Source of the DNA: Ampullaceana balthica
Lineage: Eukaryota > Mollusca > Gastropoda > Lymnaeidae
Reading direction: 5' to 3'
Length of the DNA: 64,000 nucleotides
Assembly (NCBI GenBank): GCA_944989445.1
Contig: CALYLW010000281.1
Coordinates: 599,824 to 663,823 of the forward strand
How positions within the stretch are numbered: the stretch's first letter is position 1; each line of letters opens with the position of its first letter. Positions 36,717-50,380 of the stretch are shown in pieces. The translations under genes were made by a program, and so were the position numbers. Under the pieces are notes generated by a model that was given only the letters and a program-made list of their open reading frames with translations, did no database searches and was not told where the DNA came from.

Positions 36717-36790
36717 CACAAGCTACAGTGAGATCTACATCTACCAGAACCAGGACCGTGACAAGCCAGCCCATATCCCCAACCCACAAG
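36717..36790 (+). CDS. IP3 receptor-like exon 2
   Basis: The acceptor is a long T/C tract ending CACTTCAACAG|C. Joined to the AG of exon 1 it restores AGC and reads STSYSEIYIYQNQDRDKPAH then IPNPQ, leaving one base at CACAAG|GTAACG. An alternative acceptor at 36674 also fits the phase, but would insert DESSFFLFLYHFN read from the polypyrimidine tract itself, which is unlikely. The exon covers the loop between the first strands of the first beta-trefoil. Confidence 0.8.
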
Positions 36791-37306
36791 GTAACGTCAT
36801 TACAATTATACAACCTCGTGGTAATACAAGGTCAAGTCTTTACAATTATACAACCTCGTGGTAATACAAGGTCAAGTCTTTACAATTATACAACCTCGTG
36901 ATAATACAAGGTCAAGTCATTACAATTATACAACCTCGTGGTAATACAAGGTCAAGTCATTACAATTATACAACCTCGTGGTAATACAAGGTCAAGTCAT
37001 TACAATTATACAACCTCGTGGTAATACAAGGTCAAGTCATTACAATTATACAACCTCGTGATAATACAAGGTCAAGTCATTACAATTATACAACCTCGTG
37101 GTAATACAAGGTCAAGTCATTACAATTATACAACCTCGTGGTAATACAAGGTCAAGTCATTACAATTATACAACCTCGTGGTAATACAAGGTCAAGTCAT
37201 TACAATTATACAACCTCGTGGTAATACAAGGTCAAGTCATTACAATTATACGACCTCGTGGTAATACAAGGTCAAGTCATTACAATTATACAACCTCGTG
37301 GTAATA
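36785..37306 (+). repeat. 40-bp array seeded on the exon 2 donor, about 13 copies
   Basis: The exon end CACAAG|GTAACGTCATTACA is the first unit. Later units read TACAAGGTCAAGTCATTACA and ATTATACAACCTCGTGGTAA. Each keeps AAG|GT, but with GTCAAG in place of GTAACG, a weaker donor. The units are very uniform. Confidence 0.93.
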
Positions 37307-37962
37307 TTTTCCTTCGGGAATGCAACATTTAACACTCATTTTTCATGAATTTATTTGAATTGTTGAAATTCATGGCATTTATGACGCAATGCATGTGACT
37401 TTGGTGGGTGATGCTAGAATACTTTAGCGGTGACTTTTGACAGGTACTAACGTGACACTTAGACAATAAAGATATGAACTGTTTCTTTTTTTAATTTACT
37501 TTTACCCCAACACTAAACATGTTTATGCCATTTTCTACTTTAAGGGAAAGGTTATAACAAACGCTTTGTAAGAAGTCTAGATGATATAACGGACAGTTTA
37601 ACTACCTATAGACTCCAACCTACATCCCTTCATATGGGATTCTCTGTCTGTGTTTGTTTCGTTTTTATCAATTGAAGTTTGTTTTAAATGTTGTACATTA
37701 TCAGATCGATGCAATAGTTTCCTTGGAAAAATCCTATTTCCTATTTTGTTTTTTAAAAATCCTATCGCAGCGCTACTTTCTTTCAAAAATCATATTTCCT
37801 TATTTGTTTTAAAAAATCCAAATTTCTATGCTATATTATGTAAAAATGCTATTTGGTTTGCCATTTTGTTCAGAAAAAATCCTCTTTCATACGGTTACTT
37901 TGTTAACAAACTCTTATTTCCTTCGTTAACTTCGTTTACTTTTGTTTCTACTCATCCTTTAG
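37307..37962. other. Intron 2 remainder
   Basis: At 37423-37435 CTTTAGCGGTGAC repeats exactly the acceptor plus first bases of exon 3. From 37725 to 37890 diverged units of about 45 bp share AAAAATCCTATTTCC. No additional exon found. Confidence 0.6.
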
Positions 37963-38102
37963 CGGTGACGTTTCAAGTATGTATTCAGAACCGGTACAAA
38001 CTGAGCAAGAAACTCCGCAAGTTGACCTGCCAGGTCAGCAACGGGTCGGAGCCAAAAGTCGAGTCTGCGACACTGGACAAAAGTCTTCTGGCCCAGACCA
38101 AA
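37963..38102 (+). CDS. IP3 receptor-like exon 3
   Basis: Acceptor TCATCCTTTAG|CGGTGACG; the G left from exon 2 completes GCG. It encodes AVTFQVCIQNRYKLSKKLRK and then a stretch to SLLAQTK, 46 full codons after the split one, ending in phase 0 at AAA|GTAAGG. NRYxxxKK matches the conserved NRYSAQKQ segment of IP3 receptors at the start of the helical arm. Confidence 0.88.
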
Positions 38103-38628
38103 GTAAGGAGACGTGGAGTTTGATACACTACTTAACCCATTTGATTCCCTTTAATACGTTTCACCTTTGGGAAAATCAAATACGGTAAAACATTTGAAAT
38201 GTTAATATGCAGAGAGCAAATACAATCTATTAGCTATAGTAAGAAAACAAAGCGTGGTTCCTGCTGGTAAAGAGCAAAATCAACATTGAACATATCTCAA
38301 TCATCAATGTAAAGATCCCTATATTCTAACCGAATCGGCTGAGATCAAATAAAGACAGAAACTCCTGGTATGAAAGGAAAAATAACCATGTTTGTTTACA
38401 TCTTGGGCTAAATACATGAAGTTTTAAGTGATTGCATACCGTTCTATGAAATCATTCTACTATGTTAAAAGTATTTTTAATTAATTATAAATTTGTTTCT
38501 TAAAATAATCCAACACAGTTTTACCACAGTGGACTCAAAACAATTTATTTTTAAATTTGTTAATTTTGAGTATGGGGTGGGGGTGTAAATTATTTAAAAT
38601 ATTTTTAAATTCTGAATTCCTAAAAAGC
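38103..38628. other. Intron 3, left part
   Basis: Unique AT-rich sequence without recognisable features. Confidence 0.55.
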
Positions 38629-38720
38629 ATCGGGTATATAATCAACGGGTATATAATCATCGGGTATATACTCATCGGGTAAATAATCATCGGGTAAATA
38701 ATCATCGGGTATATAATCCT
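38629..38720. repeat. 15-16-bp repeat, 6 copies, upstream of exon 4
   Basis: ATCGGGTATATAATC words (one with AACGGGTATA, some with GGTAAATA) within about 80 bases of the exon 4 acceptor. Confidence 0.9.
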
Positions 38721-38801
38721 ATGCACTTGACCTTTCACCTGTTCTTATGTAGGTTCTCAAATTTTTGTTACCGTAAGCCACGTTGTTGCTGTTTTCTACA
38801 G

Positions 38802-38888
38802 TTGGCAGCTGAAGCTGAGAACGCAGACAACATGTCAGAACAGAAGCGGCAGCAGGGCAAGAAGGTCCGGTACGGAGAGATAGTCCAG
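38802..38888 (+). CDS. IP3 receptor-like exon 4
   Basis: Acceptor TGCTGTTTTCTACAG|TTGGC. The 29 codons in phase 0 read LAAEAENADNMSEQKRQQGK then KVRYGEIVQ, ending CAG|GTTAGC. It matches the alanine- and glutamate-rich arm and the YG(x)VIQL entry to the next strand in IP3 receptors. The frame stays open past the donor to a TAG at 38979-38981 through GHKHWVMVSKTNKTST, but exon 5 fits the family far better. The donor is weaker than the others. Confidence 0.87.
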
Positions 38889-38965
38889 GTTAGCAGATCG
38901 CTGTCGTTGTTTTGTCTCATAGCTGGTCACAAACACTGGGTCATGGTGTCCAAGACAAACAAGAC

Positions 38966-39654
38966 TTCCACACACATCTAGACTCAATCATACGCATCCA
39001 CAAACATCTAGACTCAATGATACACATCTGGACTCAATCATACACATTCACACACATCTGGACTCAATCATAGACATTCACACACATCTGGACTCAATCA
39101 TACACATCCACACACACACATCTGGACTCAATCATACACATTCACACACACATATGGACTCAATCATACACATCCACACACATCTGGACTCAATCATACA
39201 CATTCACACACATCTGAACTCAATCGTACACATCCACACACATCTGGACTCAATCATACACATCCACACACATCTGGACTCAATCATACACATCCACACA
39301 CATCTGGACTCAATCATACACATCCACACACATCTGGACTCAATCATACACATCCACACACATCTGGACTCAATCATACACATTCACACACATCTGAACT
39401 CAATTGTACACATCCACACACATCTGGACTAAATCATACACATCTACACACATGTGGACTCAATCATACACATCCACACACATCTGGACTCAATCATACA
39501 CATCCACACACATCTGGACTCAATCATACACATCCACACACATCTGGACTCAATCATACACATCCACACACATCTGAACTCAATCATACACATCTGGACT
39601 CGATCATACACATCTGGACTCAATCATACACATCTGGACTCAATCATACACATC
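38966..39654. repeat. About 30-bp minisatellite in intron 4, about 23 copies
   Basis: Units of CACACACATCTGGACTCAAT plus CATACACATC. It begins about 80 bases after the exon 4 donor and carries no exon sequence, unlike the arrays after exons 1, 2 and 6. Shorter units appear at the right edge (39585-39650). Confidence 0.94.
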
Positions 39655-40511
39655 CCCACTGTTGCAGAACTAACACAAAGAAACAAAACAATCACTTGAT
39701 GATGTTGAAATTAATTATAAGAACGTTTAAGTTGTAAATCTAATACTAAAATAATTTTATTTTCTAGAAAACTAGAGTTCGTATAGAAAGTGTCCATCAT
39801 AGAAGTAGAATAAATTGTTTATTTTAAAGATATCTACTTATTTACAATTAGTTTTTTTGTGATTATTAAAAGTTCTTTAAAAATTCGTTTTGTGTTTACA
39901 GACAGTAAAAAATTCTAACTGGTAGATCGTCCACAGAATATGTCATTAAAAATGTACTATCACATCAAACTATGAATTACAATATAGTCCTAATGCCATA
40001 TGCCAGATATTTTATAAGTTGAGTATTTTGTGGCTAAGCCACGTCTGAATGAGTTGTGTGTAGTAGGAGATCATACTTTACATTGAAATAAGTTTATCCG
40101 CGTATAATAGATCAAACAAATGATCTAGTAGACCCTAAACAAATGATTGCGATAAGTTAGAAACCCATACAAGAATGGATTTAATGTTTATGTATTGTCA
40201 TCAATTTGAGTATCTACATTGATTTTATTCGCCTGTTTTATTCAATTTTTTTTTACACTCAAAGCCGTTTGAAAAGATAGAGTTATTGGAAACAAGTTCA
40301 AAGCGATGCGGTTTTTTCAGCTGTGGTCGACGCAACAGTTAGGCCTACACGTCTACTGCATTTAATGGTAAAATGGAATGACTCTCCAGGGGCAAAGCTG
40401 GCTAGACGGTGGCCATGTTCAATAATTGCTTCCATCTTCTGGCTTGGTCACTTGGTGTCCATCCGTGTTGTTGACCTCTGTGGTCTCAGTCGTCCTTTCG
40501 CATTCTTGTAA
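39655..40511. other. Intron 4 unique sequence
   Basis: AT-rich. A 62-codon plus-strand frame (40323-40511) ends at the next array and shows no homology that I recognise. Confidence 0.5.
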
Positions 40512-41345
40512 GGTTCCCTTGGGATGATGTCGTTGGACATTCTATGGCCCTTGGGATGATGTCGTTGGAGATTCTATGGGCCTTGGGATGATGTCGTTGG
40601 ACATTCTATGGGCCTTGGGATGATGTCGTTGGACATTCTATGGCCCTTGGGATGCTGTCTTTGGAAATTCTATGGCCCTTGGGATGATGTCGTTGGACAT
40701 TCTATGGCCCTTCGGATGATGTCGTTGGAGATTCTATGGGCCTTGGGATGATGTCGTTGGACATTCTATGGCCCTTGGGATGATGTCGTTGGACATTCTA
40801 TGGCCCTTGGGATGATGTCGTTGGACATTCTATGGCCCTTCGGATGATGTCGTTGGAGATTCTATGGGCCTTGGGATGATGTCGTTGGACATTCTATGGC
40901 CCTTGGGATGATGTCGTTGGACATTCTATGGCCCTTGGGATGATGTCGTTGGACATTCTATGGGCCTTGGGATGATGTCGTTGGACATTCTATGGCCCTT
41001 GGGATGATGTCGTTGGACATTCTATGGCCCTTGGGATGATGTCGTTGGACATTCTATGGCCCTTGGGATGATGTCGTTGGACATTCTATGGCCCTTGGGA
41101 TGATGTCGTTGGAGATTCCATGGGCCTTGGGATGATGTCGTTGGACATTCTATGGCCCTTGGGATGATGTCGTTGGAGATTCTATGGCCCTTGGGATGAT
41201 GTCGTTGGACATTCTATGGCCCTTGGGATGATGTCGTTGGACATTCTATGGCCCTTGGGATGATGTCGTTGGACATTCTATGGCCCTTGGGATGATGTCG
41301 TTGGACATTCTATGGCCCTTGGGATGATGTCGTTGGACATCCAAT
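40512..41345. repeat. 32-bp minisatellite, about 26 copies
   Basis: Units of TTGGGATGATGTCGTTGGAC and ATTCTATGGCCC, with GGAGATTC, TTCGGATG and GGGCC variants. A two-variant block (TTCGGATG..GGAGATTC..GGGCC) recurs in the left half, and the right half is homogeneous. Confidence 0.96.
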
Positions 41346-41765
41346 GACCAATAAGTAGGAATGGATGCGAGCGTTCAACCATTAAATTTAGCGAGCTTAG
41401 AACTAGAAGAAAATGAAGATTAGATATTTAGAAAAATATTTTACTACTCCACTTACATGCATGTGTAAACACAATAAGGAGAAATTTTGAGCAGAAAATT
41501 ATAGCAAATTTTCAAGAAAATAAACGGCGACTTCATCTCTAATTGGAAGTAAAGGATACGAAGTAATGAATCTATTCCTTATTGAGTTTATGTCTTGTGC
41601 TTACTTACTTGTTCTATGAATATTTTTGAAATAAATAATGCAGTTTTTCTATTTTAAAAATCTAATAGTAGAAATGTATATGAGTAATGGCCAGTACTCT
41701 TACACTTTAATGATAATTTACAAATTATGAACTGTCAGAATTAGGATGATTCAACCTGAGAAATA
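41346..41765. other. Intron 4 unique sequence
   Basis: Nothing recognised. Confidence 0.5.
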
Positions 41766-42108
41766 TCCTACAGGCACTCATGTGTAGATCTAGAATGATG
41801 CACTCATGTGTAGATCTAGAATGATGCAATCATGTGTAGATCTAGAATGATGCACTCATGTGTAGATCTAGAATGATGCACTCATGTGTAGATCTAGAAT
41901 GATGCACTCATGTGCAGATCTAGAATGATGCACTCATGTGCAGATCTAGAATGATGCACTCATGTGTAGATCTAGAATGATGCACTCATGTGCAGATCTA
42001 GAATGATGCACTCATGTGCAGATCTAGAATGATGCACTCATGTGTAGATCTAGAATGATGCACTCATGTGTATATCTAGAATGATGCACTCATGTGTAGA
42101 TCTAGAAT
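41766..42108. repeat. 26-bp minisatellite, about 13 copies
   Basis: Units of ATGATGCACTCATGTGTAGA-TCTAGA; each contains AGATCTAGA. Variants GTGCAGATC and one GTATATC. Confidence 0.95.
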
Positions 42109-42366
42109 CGCGAAAGTTTGTCTAAATGCTCTAGACAAAACTGACCTGGTCATCTCTGAATAAATATGTCATGATATACTTCGGCTACATCTATCTAAAG
42201 ACGACTTTCGCAGGCATGTAATCATTTAATCACTTAATCCTTTAATCACTTAATCGTATACCCACAAGCGACTAAAGAGGCTAAATGGGAGTGAATATTG
42301 TAAAGCCCACATTACGATAATCTCATTTCCACGAATAATCAATTTAACAATTTGTACTTTGTTTCT

Positions 42367-42533
42367 AAACTGGCTAGTACTCTAATATAATTTAATCCAT
42401 GCTTTAATCCATGATTTAATCCATGCTTTAATCCACAGTTAAAGCATGTGTTTACTGGCTAGCACTCTAAGATAATTTAATCCATGATTTAATCCATGCT
42501 TTAATCCACAGTTGAAGCATGTGTTTACTGGCA
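42367..42533 (+). repeat. Tandem duplication of the exon 5 acceptor and exon start
   Basis: TTAATCCACAGTTAAAGCAT-GTGTTTACTGGC (42428-42459) is a 73-bp-shifted copy of the real acceptor and first codons TTAATCCACAG|TTGAAGCAT-GTGTTTACTGGC (42501-42533). The upstream copy reads LKHVFTG and then hits TAG, so it is a decoy acceptor leading to a stop. A third partial copy without the acceptor starts at about 42369 (CTGGCTAGTACTCTAA). Short AATCCATG words fill the space between. Confidence 0.88.
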
Positions 42534-42589
42534 AGTTCATCCATATGTGCACATCACAGACAAGTCAAAGGGATAAAAACAACATGATG
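42512..42589 (+). CDS. IP3 receptor-like exon 5
   Basis: The 26 codons in phase 0 read LKHVFTGKFIHMCTSQTSQR then DKNNMM, between CTTTAATCCACAG and GTCAGT. The segment follows YGEIVQ of exon 4 and precedes IMLQEFNAK of exon 6. It corresponds to the LLHxKSNKYLTV part of IP3 receptors. At 78 bases it shows no long open frame of its own; it was found by searching for the missing strand. The donor GTCAGT is not the strongest, but no better one lies nearby. Confidence 0.85.
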
Positions 42590-43140
42590 GTCAGTATCAA
42601 GTTTTTAAAACAAAAGATGACATAAAAAATGAACGTTTCGTATTTGATCAAAATATAAAAATAATACAACCTCTCCCCCCCCCTCTGTCCCCCCTGTCCC
42701 CCCCCTCTGCCCCCCCCCCAGTGCATTCTGTTAACAAATTAACACACATTTGAAGTGAGGAAAGCACACATACAAAAACTTCTAAATATAGGTATGCCCG
42801 CCTATTTGAAATATGCATTAAAAAGAAGAACTATGTAGATTAATGTAATGTGCACATCCCTGCTGGGTCATTTATTTTGTATTTTTTATTATTAAATTAA
42901 TAGTTTTGCATCGGTTATGTATTATTGAGAATGTAATTAAACAATACATTTATTACATCATCAAAACTTTCTAAATGATTTTAAAAACATCATTATAATT
43001 ATTATTATTACTATTATTATTATACTTATTGTTGTTGTTGTGTTTGATGTTGTTGTAGCTGTTCCCTTTCAAGGTTTTTTCTGTGTAACTTTGGAAAAAA
43101 TAGAGTAATAAATATTAACGATATACATTTTCCATACCAT
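42590..43140. other. Intron 5 start with C-rich tract
   Basis: Position 42669-42720 is a C-run region broken by CTCTG and CTGT, purine-rich on the other strand. An ATT run lies at 42995-43025. No other feature. Confidence 0.55.
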
Positions 43141-46100
43141 ACTGACCAACATAATCACATCTCCCTAGCTCCACACTGCCCAACATAATCACATCTCCCT
43201 AGCTCAACACTGACCAACATAATCACATCTCCCTAGCTCCACACTGACCAACATAATCACATCTCCCTAGCTCCACACTGACCAACATAATCACATCTCC
43301 CTAACTCCACACTGACCAACATAATCACATCTCCCTAGCTCCCCACTGACCAACATAATCACATCTCCCTAGCTCCCCACTGACCAACATAATCACATCT
43401 CCCTAGCTCCCCACTGACCAACATAATCACATCTCCCTATCTCCACACTGACCAACATAATCACATCTCCCTAGCTCCACACTGACCAACATAATCACAT
43501 CTCCCTAGCTCCACACTGACCAACATAATCACATCTCCCTAGCTCCCCACTGACCAACATAATCACATCTCATTAGCTCCAGAATGACCAACATAATCAC
43601 ATCTCCTTAGCTCCCCACTGACCAACATAATCACATCTCCCTAGCTCCAGAATGACCAACATAATCACATCTCCCTAGCTCCCCACTGACCAACATAATC
43701 ACATCTCCCTAGCTCCAGAATGACCAACATAATCACATCTCCCTATCTCCACACTGACCAACATAATCACATCTCCATAGCTCCAGAATGACCAACATAA
43801 TCACATCTCCCTATCTCCACACTGACCAACATAATCACATCTCCCTATCTCCACACTGACTAACATAATCACATCTCCCTATCTCCACACTGACCAATAT
43901 AATCACATCTCCCTAGCTCCACACTGACCAACATAATCACATCTCCCTAGCTCCCCACTGACCAACATAATCACATCTCCCTAGCTCCAGAATGACCAAC
44001 ATAATCACATCTCCCTATCTCCACACTGACCAACATAATCACATCTCCCTAACTCCACACTGACCAACATAATCACATCTCCCTAGCTCCAGAATGACCA
44101 ACATAATCACATCTCCCTATCTCCACACTGACCAACATAATCACATCTCCCTATCTCCACACTGACCAACATAATCACATCTCCCTATCTCCACACTGAC
44201 CAATATAATCACATCTCCCTAGCTCCACACTGACCAACATAATCACATCTCCCTAGCTCCCCACTGACCAACATAATCACATCTCCCTAGCTCCAGAATG
44301 ACCAACATAATCACATCTCCCTATCTCCACACTGACCAACATAATCACATCTCCCTAACTCCACACTGACCAACATAATCACATCTCCCTAACTCCACAC
44401 TGACCAACATAATCACATCTCCCTATCTCCACACTGACCAACATAATCACATCTCCCTATCTCCACACTGACCAACATAATCACATCTCCCTAGCTCCCC
44501 ACTGACCAACATAATCACATCTCCCTATCTCCACACTGACCAACATAATCACATCTCCCTATCTCCACACTGACCAACATAATCACATCTCCCTATCTCC
44601 ACACTGACCAACATAATCACATCTCCCTAGCTCCCCACTGACCAACATAATCACATCTCCCTAGCTCCAGAATGACCAACATAATCACATCTCCTTATCT
44701 CCACACTGACCAACATAATCACATCTCCCTAACTCCACACTGACCAACATAATCACATCTCCCTATCTCCACACTGACCAACATAATCACATCTCCCTAT
44801 CTCCACACTGACCAACATAATAACATCTCCCTAGCTCCCCACTGACCAACATAATCACATCTCCCTATCTCCACACTGACCAACATAATCACATCTCCCT
44901 ATCTCCACACTGACCAACATAATCACATCTCCCTATCTCCACACTGACCAACATAATCACATCTCCCTAGCTCCCCACTGACCAACATAATCACATCTCC
45001 CTAGCTCCAGAATGACCAACATAATCACATCTCCTTATCTCCACACTGACCAACATAATCACATCTCCCTATCTCCACACTGACCAACATACTCACATCT
45101 CCCTATCTCCACACTGACCAATATAATCACATCTCCCTATCTCCACACTGACCAACATAATCACATCTCCCTAGCTCCACACTGACCAACATAATCACAT
45201 CTCCCTATCTCCACACTGACCAATATAATCACATCTCCCTAGCTCCACACTGACCAACATAATCACATCTCCCTAGCTCCCCACTGACCAACATAATCAC
45301 ATCTCCCTAGCTCCAGAATGACCAACATAATCACATCTCCCTATCTCCACACTGACCAACATAATCACATCTCCCTATCTCCACACTGACCAACATAATC
45401 ACATCTCCCTAGCTCCCCACTGACCAACATAATCACATCTCCCTATCTCCACACTGACCAACATAATCACATCTCCCTAGCTCCACACTGACCAACATAA
45501 TCACATCTCCCTATCTCCACACTGACCAATATAATCACATCTCCCTAGCTCCACACTGACCAACATAATCACATCTCCCTAGCTCCCCACTGACCAACAT
45601 AATCACATCTCCCTAGCTCCAGAATGACCAACATAATCACATCTCCCTATCTCCACACTGACCAACATAATCACATCTCCCTATCTCCACACTGACCAAC
45701 ATAATCACATCTCCCTAGCTCCCCACTGACCAACATAATCACATCTCCCTAACTCCACACTGACCAACATAATCACATCTCCCTAACTCCACACTGACCA
45801 ACATAATCACATCTCCCTAACTCCACACTGACCAACATAATCACATCTCCCTAGCTCCACACTGACCAACATAATCACATCTCCCTATCTCCACACTGAC
45901 CAACATAATCACATCTCCCTAGCTCCACACTGACCAACATAATCACATCTCGCTATCTCCACACTGACCAACATAATCACATCTCCCTATCTCCACACTG
46001 ACCAACATAATCACATCTCCCTATCTCCACACTGACCAACATAATCACATCTCCCTATCTCCACACTGACCAACATAATCACATCTCCCTATCTCCACAC

Positions 46101-47886
46101 TGACCAATATAATCACATCTCCCTACACTGCCCAACATAATCACATCTCCCTAGCTCCACACTGACCAATATAATCACATCTCCCTACACTGCCCAACAT
46201 AATCACATCTCCCTATCTCAACACTGACCAACATAATCACATCTCCCTATCTCCACACTGACCAACATAATCACATCTCCCTAGCTCCCACACTGACCAA
46301 CATAATCACATCTCCCTAGCTCCCCACTGACCAACATAATCACATCTCCCTAGCTCCACACTGACCAACATAATCACATCTCCCTAGCTCCACACTGACC
46401 AACATAATCACATCTCCCTAGCTCCCCACTGACCAACATAATCACATCTCCCTAGCTCCCCACTGACCAACATAATCACATCTCCCTAGCTCCCCACTGA
46501 CCAACATAATCACATCTCCCTATCTCCACACTGACCAATATAATCACATCTCCCTAGCTCCACACTGACCAACATAATCACATCTCCCTAGCTCCCCACT
46601 GACCAACATAATCACATCTCCCTAGCTCCAGAATGACCAACATAATCACATCTCCCTATCTCCACACTGACCAACATAATCACATCTCCCTATCTCCACA
46701 CTGACCAACATAATCACATCTCCCTAGCTCCCCACTGACCAACATAATCACATCTCCCTAACTCCACACTGACCAACATAATCACATCTCCCTAACTCCA
46801 CACTGACCAACATAATCACATCTCCCTAACTCCACACTGACCAACATAATCACATCTCCCTAGCTCCACACTGACCAACATAATCACATCTCCCTATCTC
46901 CACACTGACCAACATAATCACATCTCCCTAGCTCCACACTGACCAACATAATCACATCTCGCTATCTCCACACTGACCAACATAATCACATCTCCCTATC
47001 TCCACACTGACCAACATAATCACATCTCCCTATCTCCACACTGACCAACATAATCACATCTCCCTATCTCCACACTGACCAACATAATCACATCTCCCTA
47101 TCTCCACACTGACCAATATAATCACATCTCCCTACACTGCCCAACATAATCACATCTCCCTAGCTCCACACTGACCAATATAATCACATCTCCCTACACT
47201 GCCCAACATAATCACATCTCCCTATCTCAACACTGACCAACATAATCACATCTCCCTATCTCCACACTGACCAACATAATCACATCTCCCTAGCTCCACA
47301 CTGACCAACATAATCACATCTCCCTAGCTCCCCACTGACCAACATAATCACATCTCCCTAGCTCCACACTGACCAACATAATCACATCTCCCTAGCTCCA
47401 CACTGACCAACATAATCACATCTCCCTAGCTCCCCACTGACCAACATAATCACATCTCCCTAGCTCCCCACTGACCAACATAATCACATCTCCCTAGCTC
47501 CCCACTGACCAACATAATCACATCTCCCTAGCTCCACACTGACCAACATAATCACATCTCCCTAGCTCCACACCGACCAACATAATCACATCTCCCTAGC
47601 TCCACACTGACCAACATAATCACTTCTCCCTAGCTCCACACTGACCAACATAATCACATCTCCCTAGCTCCACACTGACCAACATAATCACATCTCCCTA
47701 GCTCCACACCGACCAACATAATCACATCTCCCTAGCTCCACACTGACCAACATAATCACATCTCCCTAGCTCCACACTGACCAACATAATCACATCTCCC
47801 TAGCTCCACACTGCCCAACATAATCACATCTCCCTATCTCCACACTGACCAACATAATCACATCTCCCTATCTCCACACTGACCAA
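43141..47886. repeat. 34-bp minisatellite, about 139 copies, with duplicated blocks of about 1 kb
   Basis: Units of CCAACATAATCACATCTCCC plus TAGCTCCACACTGA, with variants TATCTCC, TAACTCC, CTCCCCACTGA, CTCCAGAATGA and truncated CTACACTGCCCAAC. The rare mark TCTCGCTATCTCC occurs at about 45950 and 46959. The pair of truncated units occurs at about 46122/46187 and again at 47132/47197, so a block of about 1010 bp was copied. Smaller blocks repeat within 44000-45600. It occupies more than a quarter of intron 5. Confidence 0.96.
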
Positions 47887-48839
47887 CATGAGCACATCAC
47901 CGAAGTCTTCTATTTACCTACATCCTTTTTATTGCACAAATCAAAACGTCATGCAAAATCGAAGAATCCAATATCCTGACCTTTGCCCTGTTGTAGGACA
48001 TCAAAGGACAACCAATCATCTCGAGGCTTGTCTCAATGTATCACGCCCCGCCCCGCAATACCCCCCCCCCTTTAGTTTATCAACTTAACCGCCTGTTCAA
48101 TCTGGTGTGTTGTTATTTCCACAAGGTCATTTATGAACCGGAGTCCAGATTAATCTAAAAATAGAAACATTGGCAACAAAAGGTTCCCAAACTTTTTTTT
48201 TCACAATCCCACGTCATAAAGAGAAAATATTAGAGACAAGTCTGTGGTCTGTTTAGCAGTAGCTGTAAGAAACATTTTTAAAAATATTTTTTTACGAATT
48301 TCAAATCCAATTATTGACATAACAAGTAACTCGTGAAATGACAGCTGACTTTTGTTGGTGTTAACTAATGTCGCACTTAACGTGTGTCGAAACCAATTCT
48401 CGTTAACAGATATGGCATAAAATAATACCACGATTGTCAATTTAAACGTAGCGGCAATTAAAATTAAAATAATTTATTTTATCTTCTAAATTCGGGTCGT
48501 TGTTTACGAACTGGGGACCCGTGGGTAGATGGAGCCCCAGAATATCATATCACCAGCCCCTTAAACCAAATAAAACAGAATATGTCTGAGTGGATCTCTA
48601 TTTCATAAGTTTTGCTGCAATACTTGTAACGAACCAAAGTCATCGTGTTTGGGATTCAGGGTCTATATTTACTGGATGACCTATGACCTATGACCTATGA
48701 CCTATGACCCGTGGTGGACAATGTCTCCATTTACTGTCTGAACCAGATGAAAAATTTAATACATTTTAAAGTCTTTCTTTTTATTTGATTGAGTTTTTGA
48801 GGTTCAGAGCGCAACGAGCATGCCAGCCTAGCACAGATA
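47887..48839. other. Intron 5 unique sequence with a short decanucleotide repeat
   Basis: Four copies of GACCTATGAC-type words lie at 48677-48713. No exon candidate fits the family. Confidence 0.5.
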
Positions 48840-49150
48840 ATGTAAGCCAGTGCTTCTCAAAGTGGTGGTCCGCGGACCGGTGCCGGTCCGTGGGCCATCC
48901 GATGCAGGTCGGCAGAAGTTACCAAGAAAGGACATTTCTATTCCATGTCAGTACAAGGAAAATAGTTCACCGGTCCCTGGTGCAATGGAAAATATTCCTG
49001 CCGGTCCACAATACTAAAAAGTTTGAGAAGCACTGATGTAAGCGATGTACAAAAAGCATGCCAGTCTAGCACAGATAATGTAAGCGCTGTACAATAAAGC
49101 ATTCAATTAACAAGCATGCCAGTCTAGCACAGATATTGTAAGCGCTGTAG
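48816..49150. repeat. Three copies of a GCATGCCAGTCTAGCACAGA unit, the first split by a MITE
   Basis: Units carrying GCATGCCAG(C/T)CTAGCACAG and ATAATGTAAGCG occur at about 48818, 49058 and 49114. The first is interrupted by the hAT MITE, whose target site is ATGTAAGC within the unit. Confidence 0.85.
48848..49035. mobile_element. 188-bp hAT MITE with perfect 8-bp target duplication
   Basis: Inverted ends CAGTGCTTCTCAAAG and GTTTGAGAAGCACTG are flanked on both sides by ATGTAAGC (48840-48847 and 49036-49043). Both ends match the 2.36 kb hAT element at 50609-52967 inward for many bases (GTGGTGG..GCGGACCG.TGCCGGTCCG; GCAATGGAAAA.ATTCCTGCCGGTC). This is an internally deleted derivative of that family. 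Confidence 0.95.

Positions 49151-50380
<1,230 letters not shown>

Noticed and set aside
38889..38981. Read-through of exon 4 (GHKHWVMVSKTNKTST) as the next receptor segment
   Set aside because: It shows only loose similarity, ends at a stop and leaves no donor. The exon at 42512-42589 fits family, phase and splice sites.
291..47886. CRISPR arrays
   Set aside because: Repeats are regular, but units abut directly with no unique spacers, and the window is eukaryotic.
47888..48088. 66-codon plus-strand frame after the large array as an exon
   Set aside because: It begins in the array edge, has no family resemblance and is not needed between exons 5 and 6.
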